Assembly (NCBI GenBank): GCA_963650165.1
Contig: CAVJKX010000001.1
Span: 62,001 to 126,000, forward strand
DNA: 64,000 nucleotides
Direction: 5' to 3'
Source: F23-B02 sp963650165
GTDB lineage: Bacteria > Bacillota > Clostridia > Oscillospirales > Oscillospiraceae
Part shown: in pieces, positions 49,155-58,524 of the stretch
How positions within the stretch are numbered: the first letter of the stretch is position 1
Layout of the letters: each line of letters opens with the position of its first letter
Program-made: the position numbers and the translations under genes
Notes under the pieces: generated by a model
The model's input: only the letters and a program-made list of their open reading frames with translations
Database searches by the model: none
Told to the model about the DNA's origin: nothing

Positions 49155-51449
49155 TTAATCACCTGCCGCGATATGCAGCACTATCCTGCCGAGCTTATCC
49201 GTCCGCAGGACGTTTATATCGTATTTTTCGAGCATATCGAGCGTCTCCTGCGTGGGATGCCCGTATGAATTATAGCCTGTTGATATGACCGCCGTTTCGG
49301 GTCTGAGCGCCGAGAGCAGCTCACCGCTCGTCGAGTACTTTGAGCCGTGGTGCGGAACGATCAGAAGCTCCGTGCCGGAAAGTGAGTGTTCGCGCACAAG
49401 CTCGCGCTCGACCACCTTTTCAACGTCGCCGGTAACGAGCATATCATAGTCGTTTATGCTGAGCCTTGCCATAATACCGCTCTCACTGCGGCTTCCAAGC
49501 TCCGAGCTTTCAAATACCGAGAGCCTTACGGTGCCTGCGGTAAAGTCGGTGTCTTGCGTTATGTAAACTATCCTCGTACCGTTTTCGGCGGCTGCATCAA
49601 TGATCCGCTCAAGCATGCCGTCGCCGCTCGTATCCTCTGCATTATCGGGCATTATGAGGGTTTTCACGTCCATGAGGTTTAAAAGCCGCACGACGCCGGA
49701 GGCGTGATCCGTGTGCAGGTGCGTGAGCATGAGGTAGTCTATATCGTATCTGCCGTTTGCGCGTAGGTACGACGTGAGCATGTTTCCCGCGTTCTGAACG
49801 ATGCCGTAGCTGCCGCAGTCGATGACAACGGTGTTCTCGCCCTCCGTCACGGCGATGCACTGACCGTTTCCGACGTTCATTATGCTGATCGTTCCGGTAT
49901 CGGCACGCATGCTGCGGTCCGTGAGCAAAAACACGCCGCAGAGCATGACCGCGCACAGCGCCGACGGAACCAAGACGCTGAGCTTTTTATACCTGCGCAG
50001 AACGAAATATGCAGCGAACAGAACATATGAGGCAATGAGCCACGGCACGGCGTAAGCGTTTTCGGTATACAGCGCAGTGAACGGCATTTTCGCCGAGTAT
50101 TCCGTCACACATGCAATATAGCGCACAAGATACGACAGCAGGCCCGCAAGCCACGACGCAGGAGCGGGCAGAATGAGCCCCATCGCACACAGCGCAAAGC
50201 CTCCGGCAAACAGCGCCGATATCGCCCAGAGGCATAGTATGTTCATAAGCGGCGCCAGCAGCGTTACATAGCCGAAGTGCGCGGCCAGCAGCGGGAACGT
50301 GAACACCGTCACGGCAAGGGAGCTTGAAAGCGTTGCGACCATGTAGTTGATCGGCGTTTTAAGAAACCGCGGCGGCGTTATCTTCGAGGCAAAATACTCA
50401 TATACGGGCTGCGAGAACAGGAACATTCCCGCAACTGCGCCGAACGAGAGCTGAAGCGCGACGCTTCCGGCTGAAAAGGGGTTTGACATGAGTATCAGCG
50501 CAAGGGCAAACGACAGCGTCGTCGCCCGGTCGTTTATCCGGCCGAGCACCGGTGCAAGCATGAGTATGCTTATCATTATGCCGGCTCTCACCGCGGAAAG
50601 CGGTGAGCCGACCATGACGACAAAGAGCCATACAAGGACTATGCAGATAAGCGACGATCTGCGGTTTTTGCCCAGAATGCTCTGCAATACGCCGACGAGG
50701 AAGGCAACGTGCATGCCCGATACCGCAACGACGTGGGCAAGCCCCGCAACGTTCATCGAGGAGTATAGCCTATCGTTTTTGTAATAATCGTCCTTGTATC
50801 CGGCAAGCAGAGCCTTCATAAAGGGCGCGGCATCGTCCGGAAAGAGCCTACCTATCTCGCTGTGCAGGGCCGCGCCGAAAAATTTCGGGAAATACAGAAA
50901 CGAGCCCTGCCACCTCCCTGTCTTTTCAATGCGCTCGGAGGTGTAGCCGTTGAGATACAGCCCCTTGGATATATTCGAGTCCGTCTCTTCACCGTAGCGC
51001 TCGGTGACGCTGCGAAGCTTGAGCTTCACCCTTATCTCGTCGCCCGGCAGGAAGTCGGCCTCCTCGCCCGAGTAGTCGATAACAAGGGCGTTAACGCTCG
51101 GAAGCTTATCGTCCGTTATTCTGACCGTCAGCAGAGTGCAGCGCTCGCGCACATCGGGATAATCGCACACGCGCGCAGCCGCGCTTATCTCCTTACCCGC
51201 AAGCACCTCGCATTCCGACACCGTCTGATCGTAGTGCAGCCAGTAGTGGCCAAAGCCGAGTGCCATTGCAGCCGAGGCTATTATGAGCCGCGTGCGCATT
51301 CTGCCGCGAAACAGCAGTGCCGCAAGTGCGCTTACCGCAGGCAGCATCAGCACAGCCGTCAGGCTTTCGCCGAACAGCAGATAGTGCGACAGAAACACCG
51401 CCGCGCAGTATCCTATTGATGCCGTGCACAGTATGCGTACCGACTTCAT
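49155..51449 (-). CDS. comEC: ComEC/Rec2 DNA internalisation protein
   Basis: 764 aa. Three parts: an OB-like N-terminal domain with membrane helices, the Competence domain (GLAHVVAVSGMHVAFLVG) with many helices, and a C-terminal metallo-beta-lactamase domain (LTHLHTDHASG). It forms the channel for DNA uptake. It lacks an adjacent comEA. Starts with AGAGGTGA SD just past a terminator. Confidence 0.95.
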   Translation of the reverse strand: MKSVRILCTASIGYCAAVFLSHYLLFGESLTAVLMLPAVSALAALLFRGRMRTRLIIASAAMALGFGHYWLHYDQTVSECEVLAGKEISAAARVCDYPDVRERCTLLTVRITDDKLPSVNALVIDYSGEEADFLPGDEIRVKLKLRSVTERYGEETDSNISKGLYLNGYTSERIEKTGRWQGSFLYFPKFFGAALHSEIGRLFPDDAAPFMKALLAGYKDDYYKNDRLYSSMNVAGLAHVVAVSGMHVAFLVGVLQSILGKNRRSSLICIVLVWLFVVMVGSPLSAVRAGIMISILMLAPVLGRINDRATTLSFALALILMSNPFSAGSVALQLSFGAVAGMFLFSQPVYEYFASKITPPRFLKTPINYMVATLSSSLAVTVFTFPLLAAHFGYVTLLAPLMNILCLWAISALFAGGFALCAMGLILPAPASWLAGLLSYLVRYIACVTEYSAKMPFTALYTENAYAVPWLIASYVLFAAYFVLRRYKKLSVLVPSALCAVMLCGVFLLTDRSMRADTGTISIMNVGNGQCIAVTEGENTVVIDCGSYGIVQNAGNMLTSYLRANGRYDIDYLMLTHLHTDHASGVVRLLNLMDVKTLIMPDNAEDTSGDGMLERIIDAAAENGTRIVYITQDTDFTAGTVRLSVFESSELGSRSESGIMARLSINDYDMLVTGDVEKVVERELVREHSLSGTELLIVPHHGSKYSTSGELLSALRPETAVISTGYNSYGHPTQETLDMLEKYDINVLRTDKLGRIVLHIAAGD

Positions 51450-51467
51450 GACTCACCTCTTATGTGC

Positions 51468-51495
51468 AAAAAAGCAGCTGCGAGGCTGCTTTTTT
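51468..51495 (-). terminator. Terminator after the HIT gene
   Basis: AAAAAAGCAGC, loop TGCGAG, GCTGCTTTTTT: 11-bp stem with T-run on either strand. It lies between the HIT gene end and the comEC SD. Confidence 0.8.
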
Positions 51496-51512
51496 GCTGT
51501 ATTATCCTAATA

Positions 51513-51854
51513 TCAGGCCATGCCCTCGGGGAGCTTTTTGCCGCCGAGGATATGGAAATGCAGGTGCTTTACGGTCTGGCCGCCGTCCTCGCCGCAGTTA
51601 TTTACGACGCGGTAGCCGTTGGTCAGGCCCTCGCTCTTTGCTATCTTGGCAACGGCCTCAAAGCACTTGCCGACAAGGGCGGAGTTTTCCGCATTTATCT
51701 CGTCCGCGCAGCAGATATGCTCCTTGGGCAGCACCAGCACATGCACCGGCGCCTGCGGGTTGATATCGCGGAACGCAAACACGTTTTCGTCCTCATAAAC
51801 CTTTGTCGAGGGGATCTCCCCCGCGATTATTTTGCAGAACAGGCAGTCACTCAT
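51513..51854 (-). CDS. HIT family protein (HinT-like)
   Basis: 113 aa, the normal size. CLFCKIIAGEIPS at the N-terminus, PQAPVHVLVLPKEHI in the middle and the HIT triad HLHFHILGG. It hydrolyses nucleoside phosphoramidates; the natural substrate in this organism is unknown. It closes the mltG-U32-alaS unit, 15 bases after alaS. Confidence 0.95.
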   Translation of the reverse strand: MSDCLFCKIIAGEIPSTKVYEDENVFAFRDINPQAPVHVLVLPKEHICCADEINAENSALVGKCFEAVAKIAKSEGLTNGYRVVNNCGEDGGQTVKHLHFHILGGKKLPEGMA

Positions 51855-51869
51855 TAGTTATTCCTCCTA

Positions 51870-54536
51870 TTAAAGTCCGAGCTTTTCGGCAACAAGATCG
51901 TCAACTATCGCAAGGGCGTTATCCATCTTCAGCACCTCGGTGCCGCCGCCCATGGCGGAGTCGGGCTTGCCGCCGCCCTTGCCTCCGGCAACGGCGGAAA
52001 CGGCCTTGACTATATCTCCGGCCCTGATGCCGGCAGCCACGGCGTCCTTGCCGCAGCAGGCCGTGAAGGTTACCTTGGATTCGTTTGCCGTTGCGAGCAC
52101 CGCGACGATCTTCGGGTCCTTGTCGCGCAGGAAGTCGCCGATCTTACGAAGGTCGTTTACGTCAAGATCGGTGCGCGTTGCGGTCAGGACGTTAAAGTCG
52201 CCTATCTTCTTTGCGGCAAACAGGAAGCGCTCGACATCGCTTGCAAGGATCTTGTCCTTCATCTTCTCGACCTTCTGGCGCAGGCTCTTTACCTCGGTAA
52301 CGAAGCTCTCGGCCTTGGTCAGAAGCTCGCCGGGCTTTGCCTTGAGGCTTTCGGCCGCGCGCGCAACGGTGAGATAGGAGCGCTTGGACATTTCAAGGTA
52401 TTTTCTGCCCGTTACGGCCTCGATGCGGCGAACGCCGCTTGCCACGGAGTATTCGCTCGTTATGTGGAACATGCCGACCTTTGCGGTGTTGTCAAGATGA
52501 GTGCCGCCGCAGAGCTCGGTGCTGTAGTCACCCATTTTCACGACACGCACGACATCGCCGTACTTTTCGCCGAACAGAGCGGTCGCGCCGCTTTTTCTGG
52601 CATCCTCAAGGCTCATTTCACGAACCGTTATATCCGCGCCGTCGAGAATTGCGTTATTGACGGCATCCTCCACCTGCGCGACCTCCTTGGGGCTCATGGC
52701 CTCAAAGTGCGTAAAGTCAAAGCGCAGATAGTCGGCATCTACGAGAGAGCCCGCCTGATGCACATGCTCGCCCAACGTTTCGCGCAGAGCCGCATGCAGC
52801 AGATGCGTTGCCGAGTGTGCTCTGGACACCGCTCTGCGGCGCTCGGGATCGACGGAGGCCACGACCTCCTCGCCGACGGATATCGCGCCGGAGACGCACA
52901 CGCCGTAGTGCAGATACTTGTTGCCCTTATCCTTTTTGACGTTATTGACGACAAACCTCGTCAGCTGTCCGTTCTCGACATCCTCAAGGCTGAAGCCGAT
53001 CTCGCCCTTGTCGGCGAGCTGGCCGCCCATCTCGGCATAGAACGGGGTCTTGTCCAGGACAAGAATGCCCTCGCAGCCCTCGCTGATCTCACCGGCAAGC
53101 TCATCGCCGTTTACGATGGCGAGGACCTTCGACGTATCGGTGAGCTTATCGTAGCCCGTAAACTCGGTCGGCGTAGCGTCAAGGCCGAAGTCTATGCCCT
53201 CCCAGCCGAGGTCGCCGAGAGCCTTTCGTGCCTCACGGGCGCGGACGCGCTGCTCCTCCATGAGAGCCTTGAACTCGTCCGTATTAAGCGTCATGCCCTC
53301 GTCGACAAGCATCTCCGCAGTCATATCCACGGGGAAGCCGTAGGTATCGTAGAGCTTGAAGGCGTCGGCACCGGAGAAAACCGTTTCGCCCTTTGCCTTA
53401 TGCTCCTCAAGCAGGCTGCCGTATATCTGCATGCCTGCGTCGATGGTCTTGGCGAAGCTGTCCTCCTCGCTCTTGACGACGCGGGTTATATACTGCTGCT
53501 TCTCGCGCAGCTCCGGGTACTGGCACTCGTTTTCGTGTATAACGGTATCTATAACGCCGTACAGGAAGGGCTCGTTGACGCTCAGGAGCTTCCCGTGACG
53601 TGCGGCTCTTCTCAGAAGCCTGCGCAGGACGTAGCCGCGGCCTTCGTTCGACGGAAGGATACCATCGCAGATCATGAAGGTCGCGCTGCGGATATGGTCG
53701 GTGATAACGCGCAGGGACACGTCGCGCTTTTCGCTCTCGCCGTAATGTGCGCCGGTGATCTCCGAGACCTTGTGGGTTATATTCATGACCGTATCGACGT
53801 CAAACAGCGAGTCTACGCCCTGACACACGACCGCCAGTCGCTCAAGGCCCATGCCGGTGTCGATATTTTTCTGCGAAAGCTCGGTGTAATTGCCGTGGCC
53901 GTCGTTGTCAAACTGCGAGAAAACGTTGTTCCAGACCTCGATATAGCGGTCGCAGTCACAGCCGACCGTGCAGCCGGGCTTGCCGCAGCCGTATTCCTCG
54001 CCGCGGTCATAATATATTTCCGAGCAGGGGCCGCAGGGGCCTGCGCCGTGCTCCCAGAAGTTATCCTCCTTGCCGAAGCGGAATATTCTCTCGGCGGGTA
54101 TGCCGATCTCGTCGTGCCAGATGTTCCACGCCTCGTCGTCATCGAGATACACCGAGGGATAGAGCCTGTCCGGATCGAGGCCTACCCACTCCTCGCTCGT
54201 AAGGAACTCCCAGCTCCATGCTATCGCCTCGTGCTTGAAGTAGTCGCCGAAGGAGAAGTTGCCGAGCATCTCAAAATAGGTGCCGTGGCGCGCGGTGTGA
54301 CCGACATTGTCGATATCGCCGGTGCGGATGCACTTCTGGCAGGTACACACGCGTCTGCGCGGCGGGATCTGCTCGCCCTTAAACCAGGGCTTCATCGGCG
54401 TCATGCCCGCATTTATGAGCAGAATGGATTTGTCGTTCTGCGGGACCAGCGAAAAGCTGGGCAGTCTCAGATGGCCCTTGCTCTCAAAAAAGCTCAGGAA
54501 CATCTCTCTCAATTCGTTTACTCCGTATGCTTTCAT
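51870..54536 (-). CDS. alaS: Alanyl-tRNA synthetase
   Basis: 888 aa. Class II catalytic core with motif-1-like and AGMTPMKPWFKG, the editing domain with HSATHLLHAALR and CGGTHLDNTAKVG, and a C-terminal DHHA1 domain rich in Gly (VAGGKGGGKPDSAMGGG). It charges tRNA-Ala and corrects Ser/Gly errors. ATG 54536 has a purine SD (AGGAGAAAGAT). Confidence 0.98.
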   Translation of the reverse strand: MKAYGVNELREMFLSFFESKGHLRLPSFSLVPQNDKSILLINAGMTPMKPWFKGEQIPPRRRVCTCQKCIRTGDIDNVGHTARHGTYFEMLGNFSFGDYFKHEAIAWSWEFLTSEEWVGLDPDRLYPSVYLDDDEAWNIWHDEIGIPAERIFRFGKEDNFWEHGAGPCGPCSEIYYDRGEEYGCGKPGCTVGCDCDRYIEVWNNVFSQFDNDGHGNYTELSQKNIDTGMGLERLAVVCQGVDSLFDVDTVMNITHKVSEITGAHYGESEKRDVSLRVITDHIRSATFMICDGILPSNEGRGYVLRRLLRRAARHGKLLSVNEPFLYGVIDTVIHENECQYPELREKQQYITRVVKSEEDSFAKTIDAGMQIYGSLLEEHKAKGETVFSGADAFKLYDTYGFPVDMTAEMLVDEGMTLNTDEFKALMEEQRVRAREARKALGDLGWEGIDFGLDATPTEFTGYDKLTDTSKVLAIVNGDELAGEISEGCEGILVLDKTPFYAEMGGQLADKGEIGFSLEDVENGQLTRFVVNNVKKDKGNKYLHYGVCVSGAISVGEEVVASVDPERRRAVSRAHSATHLLHAALRETLGEHVHQAGSLVDADYLRFDFTHFEAMSPKEVAQVEDAVNNAILDGADITVREMSLEDARKSGATALFGEKYGDVVRVVKMGDYSTELCGGTHLDNTAKVGMFHITSEYSVASGVRRIEAVTGRKYLEMSKRSYLTVARAAESLKAKPGELLTKAESFVTEVKSLRQKVEKMKDKILASDVERFLFAAKKIGDFNVLTATRTDLDVNDLRKIGDFLRDKDPKIVAVLATANESKVTFTACCGKDAVAAGIRAGDIVKAVSAVAGGKGGGKPDSAMGGGTEVLKMDNALAIVDDLVAEKLGL

Positions 54537-54551
54537 ATATCTTTCTCCTTT

Positions 54552-55766
54552 TTACTTATCTTGCTTTAGGCGCCTTAATATCGACAGGCGGCTGCACGGC
54601 AGGGGCAGCTTCATTTTTATCGTCATCATCGCGTGCGGCGTCGAGTCTATCGCCTCGCCGTCGGCGTTTTCCATATATTGAACGGTGAACGCAGCCGGCT
54701 CATGGTCGTTTGTCATAAGCTCGACCGTATCGCCGATGCAGAAGCGGTTGCGCTGCGTCAAAACGGCGTTGCCGTCGGCATCGCATTCCTCGACAACGGC
54801 ACAGACCTCGGCGTCCGAGTAATAGCTCGTTTCCGAATAGTGCTGACCGGGGTCGCCGTAATAAAAGCCGGTGCAGTAGGGGCGGTGACTGAGCTTATCG
54901 ACCTCGCTCCGCCACACCTCCGGAAGCGGCTCGTTTCTTAGCGCACAGTCTATCGCGTGGCGGTAGGCGTTCGTGACGGCGGCGGCATAGTAAGCAGACT
55001 TCATTCTGCCCTCTATCTTGAAGCTCGTGACTCCGGCTGCTATGAGCTCGGGTATGTGGTCTATCATGCACATATCGCGCGAATTCATGATAAACGTACC
55101 CTTGTCCTCCGTTATATCGAAATACTCGCCGGGGCGCTTTTCCTCAACGAGGCGGTAGCGCCAGCGGCAGGGCTGGGCGCATGCTCCCCTGTTCGCGTCG
55201 CGGCCTGTCAGATAGTTTGACAGCAGGCAGCGTCCGGAAAAGGACACGCACATCGCGCCGTGGACAAAGGCCTCTATCTCAAGCTCCTTAGGCGTGTTTG
55301 CCCGGATCTCGAATATATCGCGCATCGGCGTTTCGCGGGCAAGCACTACGCGGCTCGCGCCCATATCGTACAAGACGTTTGCCGTTGCGCTGTTTATCAC
55401 GCCGAGCTGGGTGCTGACATGGCGCTGCACGTCGGGTGCGTACCTCTCGGCTGCCTTCATAACGCCGAGGTCGGCGATTATAAACGCGTCTGCTCCGGCA
55501 TTTTCCGCCTCGCGCAGAAAGTCCGGCAGTGCCCCAAGCTCATCCTCGCGCGGCAGTGTGTTGCAGGTAAGATGCACCTTTGCGCCTTTTTCATGAGCTT
55601 TTTCGCAGGCCGAGGCAAGCTCGTCCATTGAGAAATTTCCCGCAGAGGCCCTCATTCCGAAGCGCTTACCGGCAAGATAAACGGCATCCGCGCCGTAGTG
55701 GAGCGCCATCTCAAGGCGCTCGGCATCTCCGGCCGGAGCAAGAAGTTCGGGCTTAATGTCATTCAT
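54552..55766 (-). CDS. U32 family peptidase-like (YrrO/RlhA group)
   Basis: 404 aa from ATG 55766. U32 signatures: ELLAPAGDAERLEMALHYGADAVYLAG, EAFVHGAMCVSFSGRCLLS and RGACAQPCRW, where the conserved cysteines may hold a cluster or metal. Bacterial relatives hydroxylate rRNA (RlhA) or modify tRNA rather than cut proteins. The C-terminal part beyond the beta-barrel-like segment is short. It overlaps the mltG end by 8 bases. Confidence 0.92.
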   Translation of the reverse strand: MNDIKPELLAPAGDAERLEMALHYGADAVYLAGKRFGMRASAGNFSMDELASACEKAHEKGAKVHLTCNTLPREDELGALPDFLREAENAGADAFIIADLGVMKAAERYAPDVQRHVSTQLGVINSATANVLYDMGASRVVLARETPMRDIFEIRANTPKELEIEAFVHGAMCVSFSGRCLLSNYLTGRDANRGACAQPCRWRYRLVEEKRPGEYFDITEDKGTFIMNSRDMCMIDHIPELIAAGVTSFKIEGRMKSAYYAAAVTNAYRHAIDCALRNEPLPEVWRSEVDKLSHRPYCTGFYYGDPGQHYSETSYYSDAEVCAVVEECDADGNAVLTQRNRFCIGDTVELMTNDHEPAAFTVQYMENADGEAIDSTPHAMMTIKMKLPLPCSRLSILRRLKQDK

Positions 55767-57000
55767 AATTCTGCGTTGCGACAAAGGCGTTGAAGGCGTC
55801 GGCGCTCGTGAAGAATTCGTGCTCGCCGGTGGCCGTATTGAGCGCATAGTACATGTAATTCGTGCTGCTCGGCTGCAATGCCGCCTTTATCGACGTAATG
55901 CCGGGGCTGCATATCGGGGACGGGGGCAGGCCCTTGCTTATGCGGGTGTTGTAGGGGCTGTCCTTGGCAAGCATCTCAGCCGTGGGTGCGCCCTCGTGGT
56001 CGGGGTACTCGTAGAGCGTGGTGGAGTCTATCTGAAGCGGCCAGTCCTTGTTCAGGCGGTTGTATATAACGGAGGCGATGGTATAGCGCTCCGAATCGTT
56101 TGCCGCTTCCTTCTCGATCATTGACGCGATCGTTATGATCTGGCGCATGGTGTAGCCGCTTTCCTCCTGCCATTTGAGCATCTCGGCCGTCATCCTGTAA
56201 TGGAACACCTCGAGGAACTTGTTGATCGCGCTCGCCGCAGGCATACCCTCGTAAAATTCATAGGTATCCGGGAACAGGAAGCCCTCGAGCCTGCTGGCAT
56301 CACCCTTTTCCGTTCCCTCGAGGAACGAATAGCTGAAGGTGGAGTTTGCCGCGGCATCCATGAGCTCGTCATAGTCGCACACGCCCTCCGCGTCAAGCTT
56401 TTTGAAGATCTGGCGCATCGTGTAGCCCTCGGGGAAGGTTATCTTCTTTGTGACCATCGCACCGGAGCCGGATGTCATTTTCTTTACGAGCGCCTTATAG
56501 TCGTAGATCGCCTTGAGCTCGTATGTGCCGGGGTCTATCTTCTCGTCGGCATTGTACACGGAGGCAAATATCTTGAACAGCCACTTGTATTTTATAATGC
56601 CGTTGTCCTTGAGTTGGTCGGCAACGTATCCGACGTCGGCATAGTGGACCTTCTTCGTCTTTGTATTGCCGTCATCATCCGTGACCTCGACTTCCTTGTA
56701 GGTAAAGCTGTCCTTGTCAAGAGTGATCTGCGCAACAGTGTCCGAGGATTTGAAGCCCAGAACATCCGTCGCCGCCGCCCAGGCAAGGCAGGCCAGAATG
56801 ACGCTGACGCTTATAACAAACAAAAAGTACAGTGCACCGCCCGCAAGGCCGCTCTTATTTTCCTTTGCGGCTGCGTTTGTGCTCATTCCCTGCTGCGCTG
56901 GCGCTTTTTTCTGCGCCGGTGCCGCCTGTTTTTTTACGGGCTTTTTGCCGGGGTCCTTCTTACCGAAAAGCTCGTCAAAATCTGTTTTCTTATCAGCCAT
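55759..57000 (-). CDS. mltG: Endolytic murein transglycosylase
   Basis: 413 aa. A cytoplasmic Lys/Pro/Ala-rich N-terminus (residues 1-55), one membrane helix (about 58-80), a LysM-like subdomain, then the YceG catalytic fold with the essential Glu in ASMIEKEAAND and a NTRISKGLPPSPICSPG motif. It cuts nascent glycan strands. It is the first gene of mltG-U32-alaS-HIT. Confidence 0.95.
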   Translation of the reverse strand: MADKKTDFDELFGKKDPGKKPVKKQAAPAQKKAPAQQGMSTNAAAKENKSGLAGGALYFLFVISVSVILACLAWAAATDVLGFKSSDTVAQITLDKDSFTYKEVEVTDDDGNTKTKKVHYADVGYVADQLKDNGIIKYKWLFKIFASVYNADEKIDPGTYELKAIYDYKALVKKMTSGSGAMVTKKITFPEGYTMRQIFKKLDAEGVCDYDELMDAAANSTFSYSFLEGTEKGDASRLEGFLFPDTYEFYEGMPAASAINKFLEVFHYRMTAEMLKWQEESGYTMRQIITIASMIEKEAANDSERYTIASVIYNRLNKDWPLQIDSTTLYEYPDHEGAPTAEMLAKDSPYNTRISKGLPPSPICSPGITSIKAALQPSSTNYMYYALNTATGEHEFFTSADAFNAFVATQNYE

Positions 57001-57158
57001 AAAAAATCTCCTTTGCAGGCCGTAACCTGATTTGCCGCCGCGGCATAGTATACAGCAGACGCAGCGAGAGCTGCGCTAATGTGTGATAATCTTCGTGTCG
57101 TGCGTCCGCCGCGCCGGATCGAACTGCGGAATTTTATGCGCGGGGAAAGGTAATATAT

Positions 57159-57290
57159 ATGTTCTGCAACAATAACAACAGCTGCATCTGGATCATTCTC
57201 ATACTCATAATCCTCTTCTTCGGCTGCGGCAGCAGCTGCAGCGGAAACTGCGGCTGCAGCAGCGGCTGCAGCAGCGGCTGCGGCTGCTGA
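57159..57290 (+). CDS. 43-aa Cys- and Gly-rich membrane peptide
   Basis: Shorter than typical gene-calling limits. ATG 57159 preceded by AAAGG about 8 bases away. The peptide has MFCNNNNSCIW, a very hydrophobic helix (residues 9-22) and a tail of CG/SS repeats ending CSSGCGC, with nine cysteines. A terminator follows within 10 bases. Codon choice is regular and both SD and terminator fit, which favours a real gene. Similar small Cys-rich tails occur in Firmicutes; no function known. Confidence 0.6.
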   Translation: MFCNNNNSCIWIILILIILFFGCGSSCSGNCGCSSGCSSGCGC

Positions 57291-57297
57291 CAATCCG

Positions 57298-57319
57298 GGG
57301 CTCTGAAAAGAGCCCTTTT
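57298..57319 (+). terminator. Terminator after the 43-aa peptide gene
   Basis: GGGCTCT, loop GAAA, AGAGCCC, then TTTT. It lies just before the minus-strand fthC stop. Confidence 0.7.
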
Positions 57320-57323
57320 CTGC

Positions 57324-57893
57324 TTAATCCGTCAAAACCATTGATACCCTTATGTCCGTGCCGTCGACAGGCAGACTGTCCTCAAGAAGAGCGCTTCTGC
57401 AAAGGCAGACGCTGAAGCATGAGGTCTCGGCAAGGTATCGGTCGTAATACCCCGCTCCGTGGCCGAGGCGGTGGCCGCGCCTGTCGCAGCACAGCGCCGG
57501 AACGATGATGATATCGCCGCCATCGGGCCTCACGGCCAGCGTTTCCGGAGGCTCGGGTATGCCGTATCTCCCCTGCCGCAGCTGCGAAACACTCTCGAGC
57601 GGGTAAAACTTCATGATCCCGCCCGCACCGCTCACGGGGAGCGCCGTGCGCCGTTTCTCACGAAGCAGCAGCTCTATGAGCTTCACGGTGGATACCTCTC
57701 GGCCGATGCTGTGATATAAAAACACGGTACCGGCGCGTCTGAACTCATCGAGGCTCAAAAGCTTATTTAATATAGCCTCGTCGCTTTCGCGGATGTAATC
57801 CTCGCCGAGGCTTTCGATCTGCGCCGTTTTCAGCAGGCGCAGGGCACGTTTTTCCTCACAGAGCTGACTTGATGATCGAGTATATCTCTTCAT
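57324..57893 (-). CDS. 5-formyltetrahydrofolate cyclo-ligase
   Basis: About 189 aa. Features: the helical KRALRLLKTAQ start, the MKFYPLES segment, and RRGHRLGHGAGYYDRYL near the C-terminus. It returns 5-formyl-THF to 5,10-methenyl-THF with ATP. The start at 57893 overlaps the tmk end by 38 bases; GGAAGAA lies 7 bases upstream. Gene start is uncertain. Confidence 0.9.
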   Translation of the reverse strand: MKRYTRSSSQLCEEKRALRLLKTAQIESLGEDYIRESDEAILNKLLSLDEFRRAGTVFLYHSIGREVSTVKLIELLLREKRRTALPVSGAGGIMKFYPLESVSQLRQGRYGIPEPPETLAVRPDGGDIIIVPALCCDRRGHRLGHGAGYYDRYLAETSCFSVCLCRSALLEDSLPVDGTDIRVSMVLTD

Positions 57894-58524
57894 GCTTTTC
57901 TTCCAGCTCGCGCTCAAGGCCGTCCTTCATGAAAGGTATGCGAGTCCAGCCGTAGTGATCGGCCGCCTTATCGGCGACGCGCAGGCAGTTTTCGAGATAG
58001 CGGATATCCTTCTCGTGAATGTCTGCCGAGGTGTTCGTTTTCTCCTGACGGCGCTTCATTCGCCTGAGCGAGGTCTCGATATCGACATCGAGGTAAATGA
58101 CAAGATCAGGCTTCGGCAGGCCGAGCTTTACATACTCGAAATCGTAAAGCCACTCAAAAAATCCGGGCAGCTCCTCATCTTGGAGCTTTGCGCCCTGATG
58201 AACGGCGTTCGAGGTCGTATATCTGTCCGACAGGATAAAGCCGCCGGAGTTATATATCCCGCCCCAGTCCGTCCTGTAAGCGGCATAGCGGTCAACGGCG
58301 TAGAAGCTTGACGCGGCATAGGCGTTGACATCGTTCGGGTTTGAGCCGAAGTCGCCGCCGAGGTACATTCTTATAAGCGCGCTGCTGTCATTGTCATAGC
58401 GCGGGAATACGATATGATGATAGTTTATACCCTCGCTCTCGAGGCGGGCACACACCCTGCGGTAATGCGCGGACTTGCCGCTGCCGTCGATGCCCTCAAA
58501 TACGATGAGCTTACCCTTTTTCAT
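57856..58524 (-). CDS. tmk: Thymidylate kinase
   Basis: 222 aa. P-loop FEGIDGSGKSAHY, the DRYTTSNAVHQ motif and LID region RRMKRRQEKTNT. It makes dTDP. It belongs to the longer Clostridia-type of the family. It overlaps wecG by 14 bases. Confidence 0.94.
   Translation of the reverse strand: MKKGKLIVFEGIDGSGKSAHYRRVCARLESEGINYHHIVFPRYDNDSSALIRMYLGGDFGSNPNDVNAYAASSFYAVDRYAAYRTDWGGIYNSGGFILSDRYTTSNAVHQGAKLQDEELPGFFEWLYDFEYVKLGLPKPDLVIYLDVDIETSLRRMKRRQEKTNTSADIHEKDIRYLENCLRVADKAADHYGWTRIPFMKDGLERELEEKHEEIYSIIKSAL

Noticed and set aside
52464..54569. A 701-codon open frame on the plus strand opposite alaS, and others of 300-480 codons opposite tig, ispH-rpsA and lon
   Set aside because: They mirror strongly conserved genes on the other strand, lack SD sites and recognisable domains, and arise from the GC-biased third codon positions.
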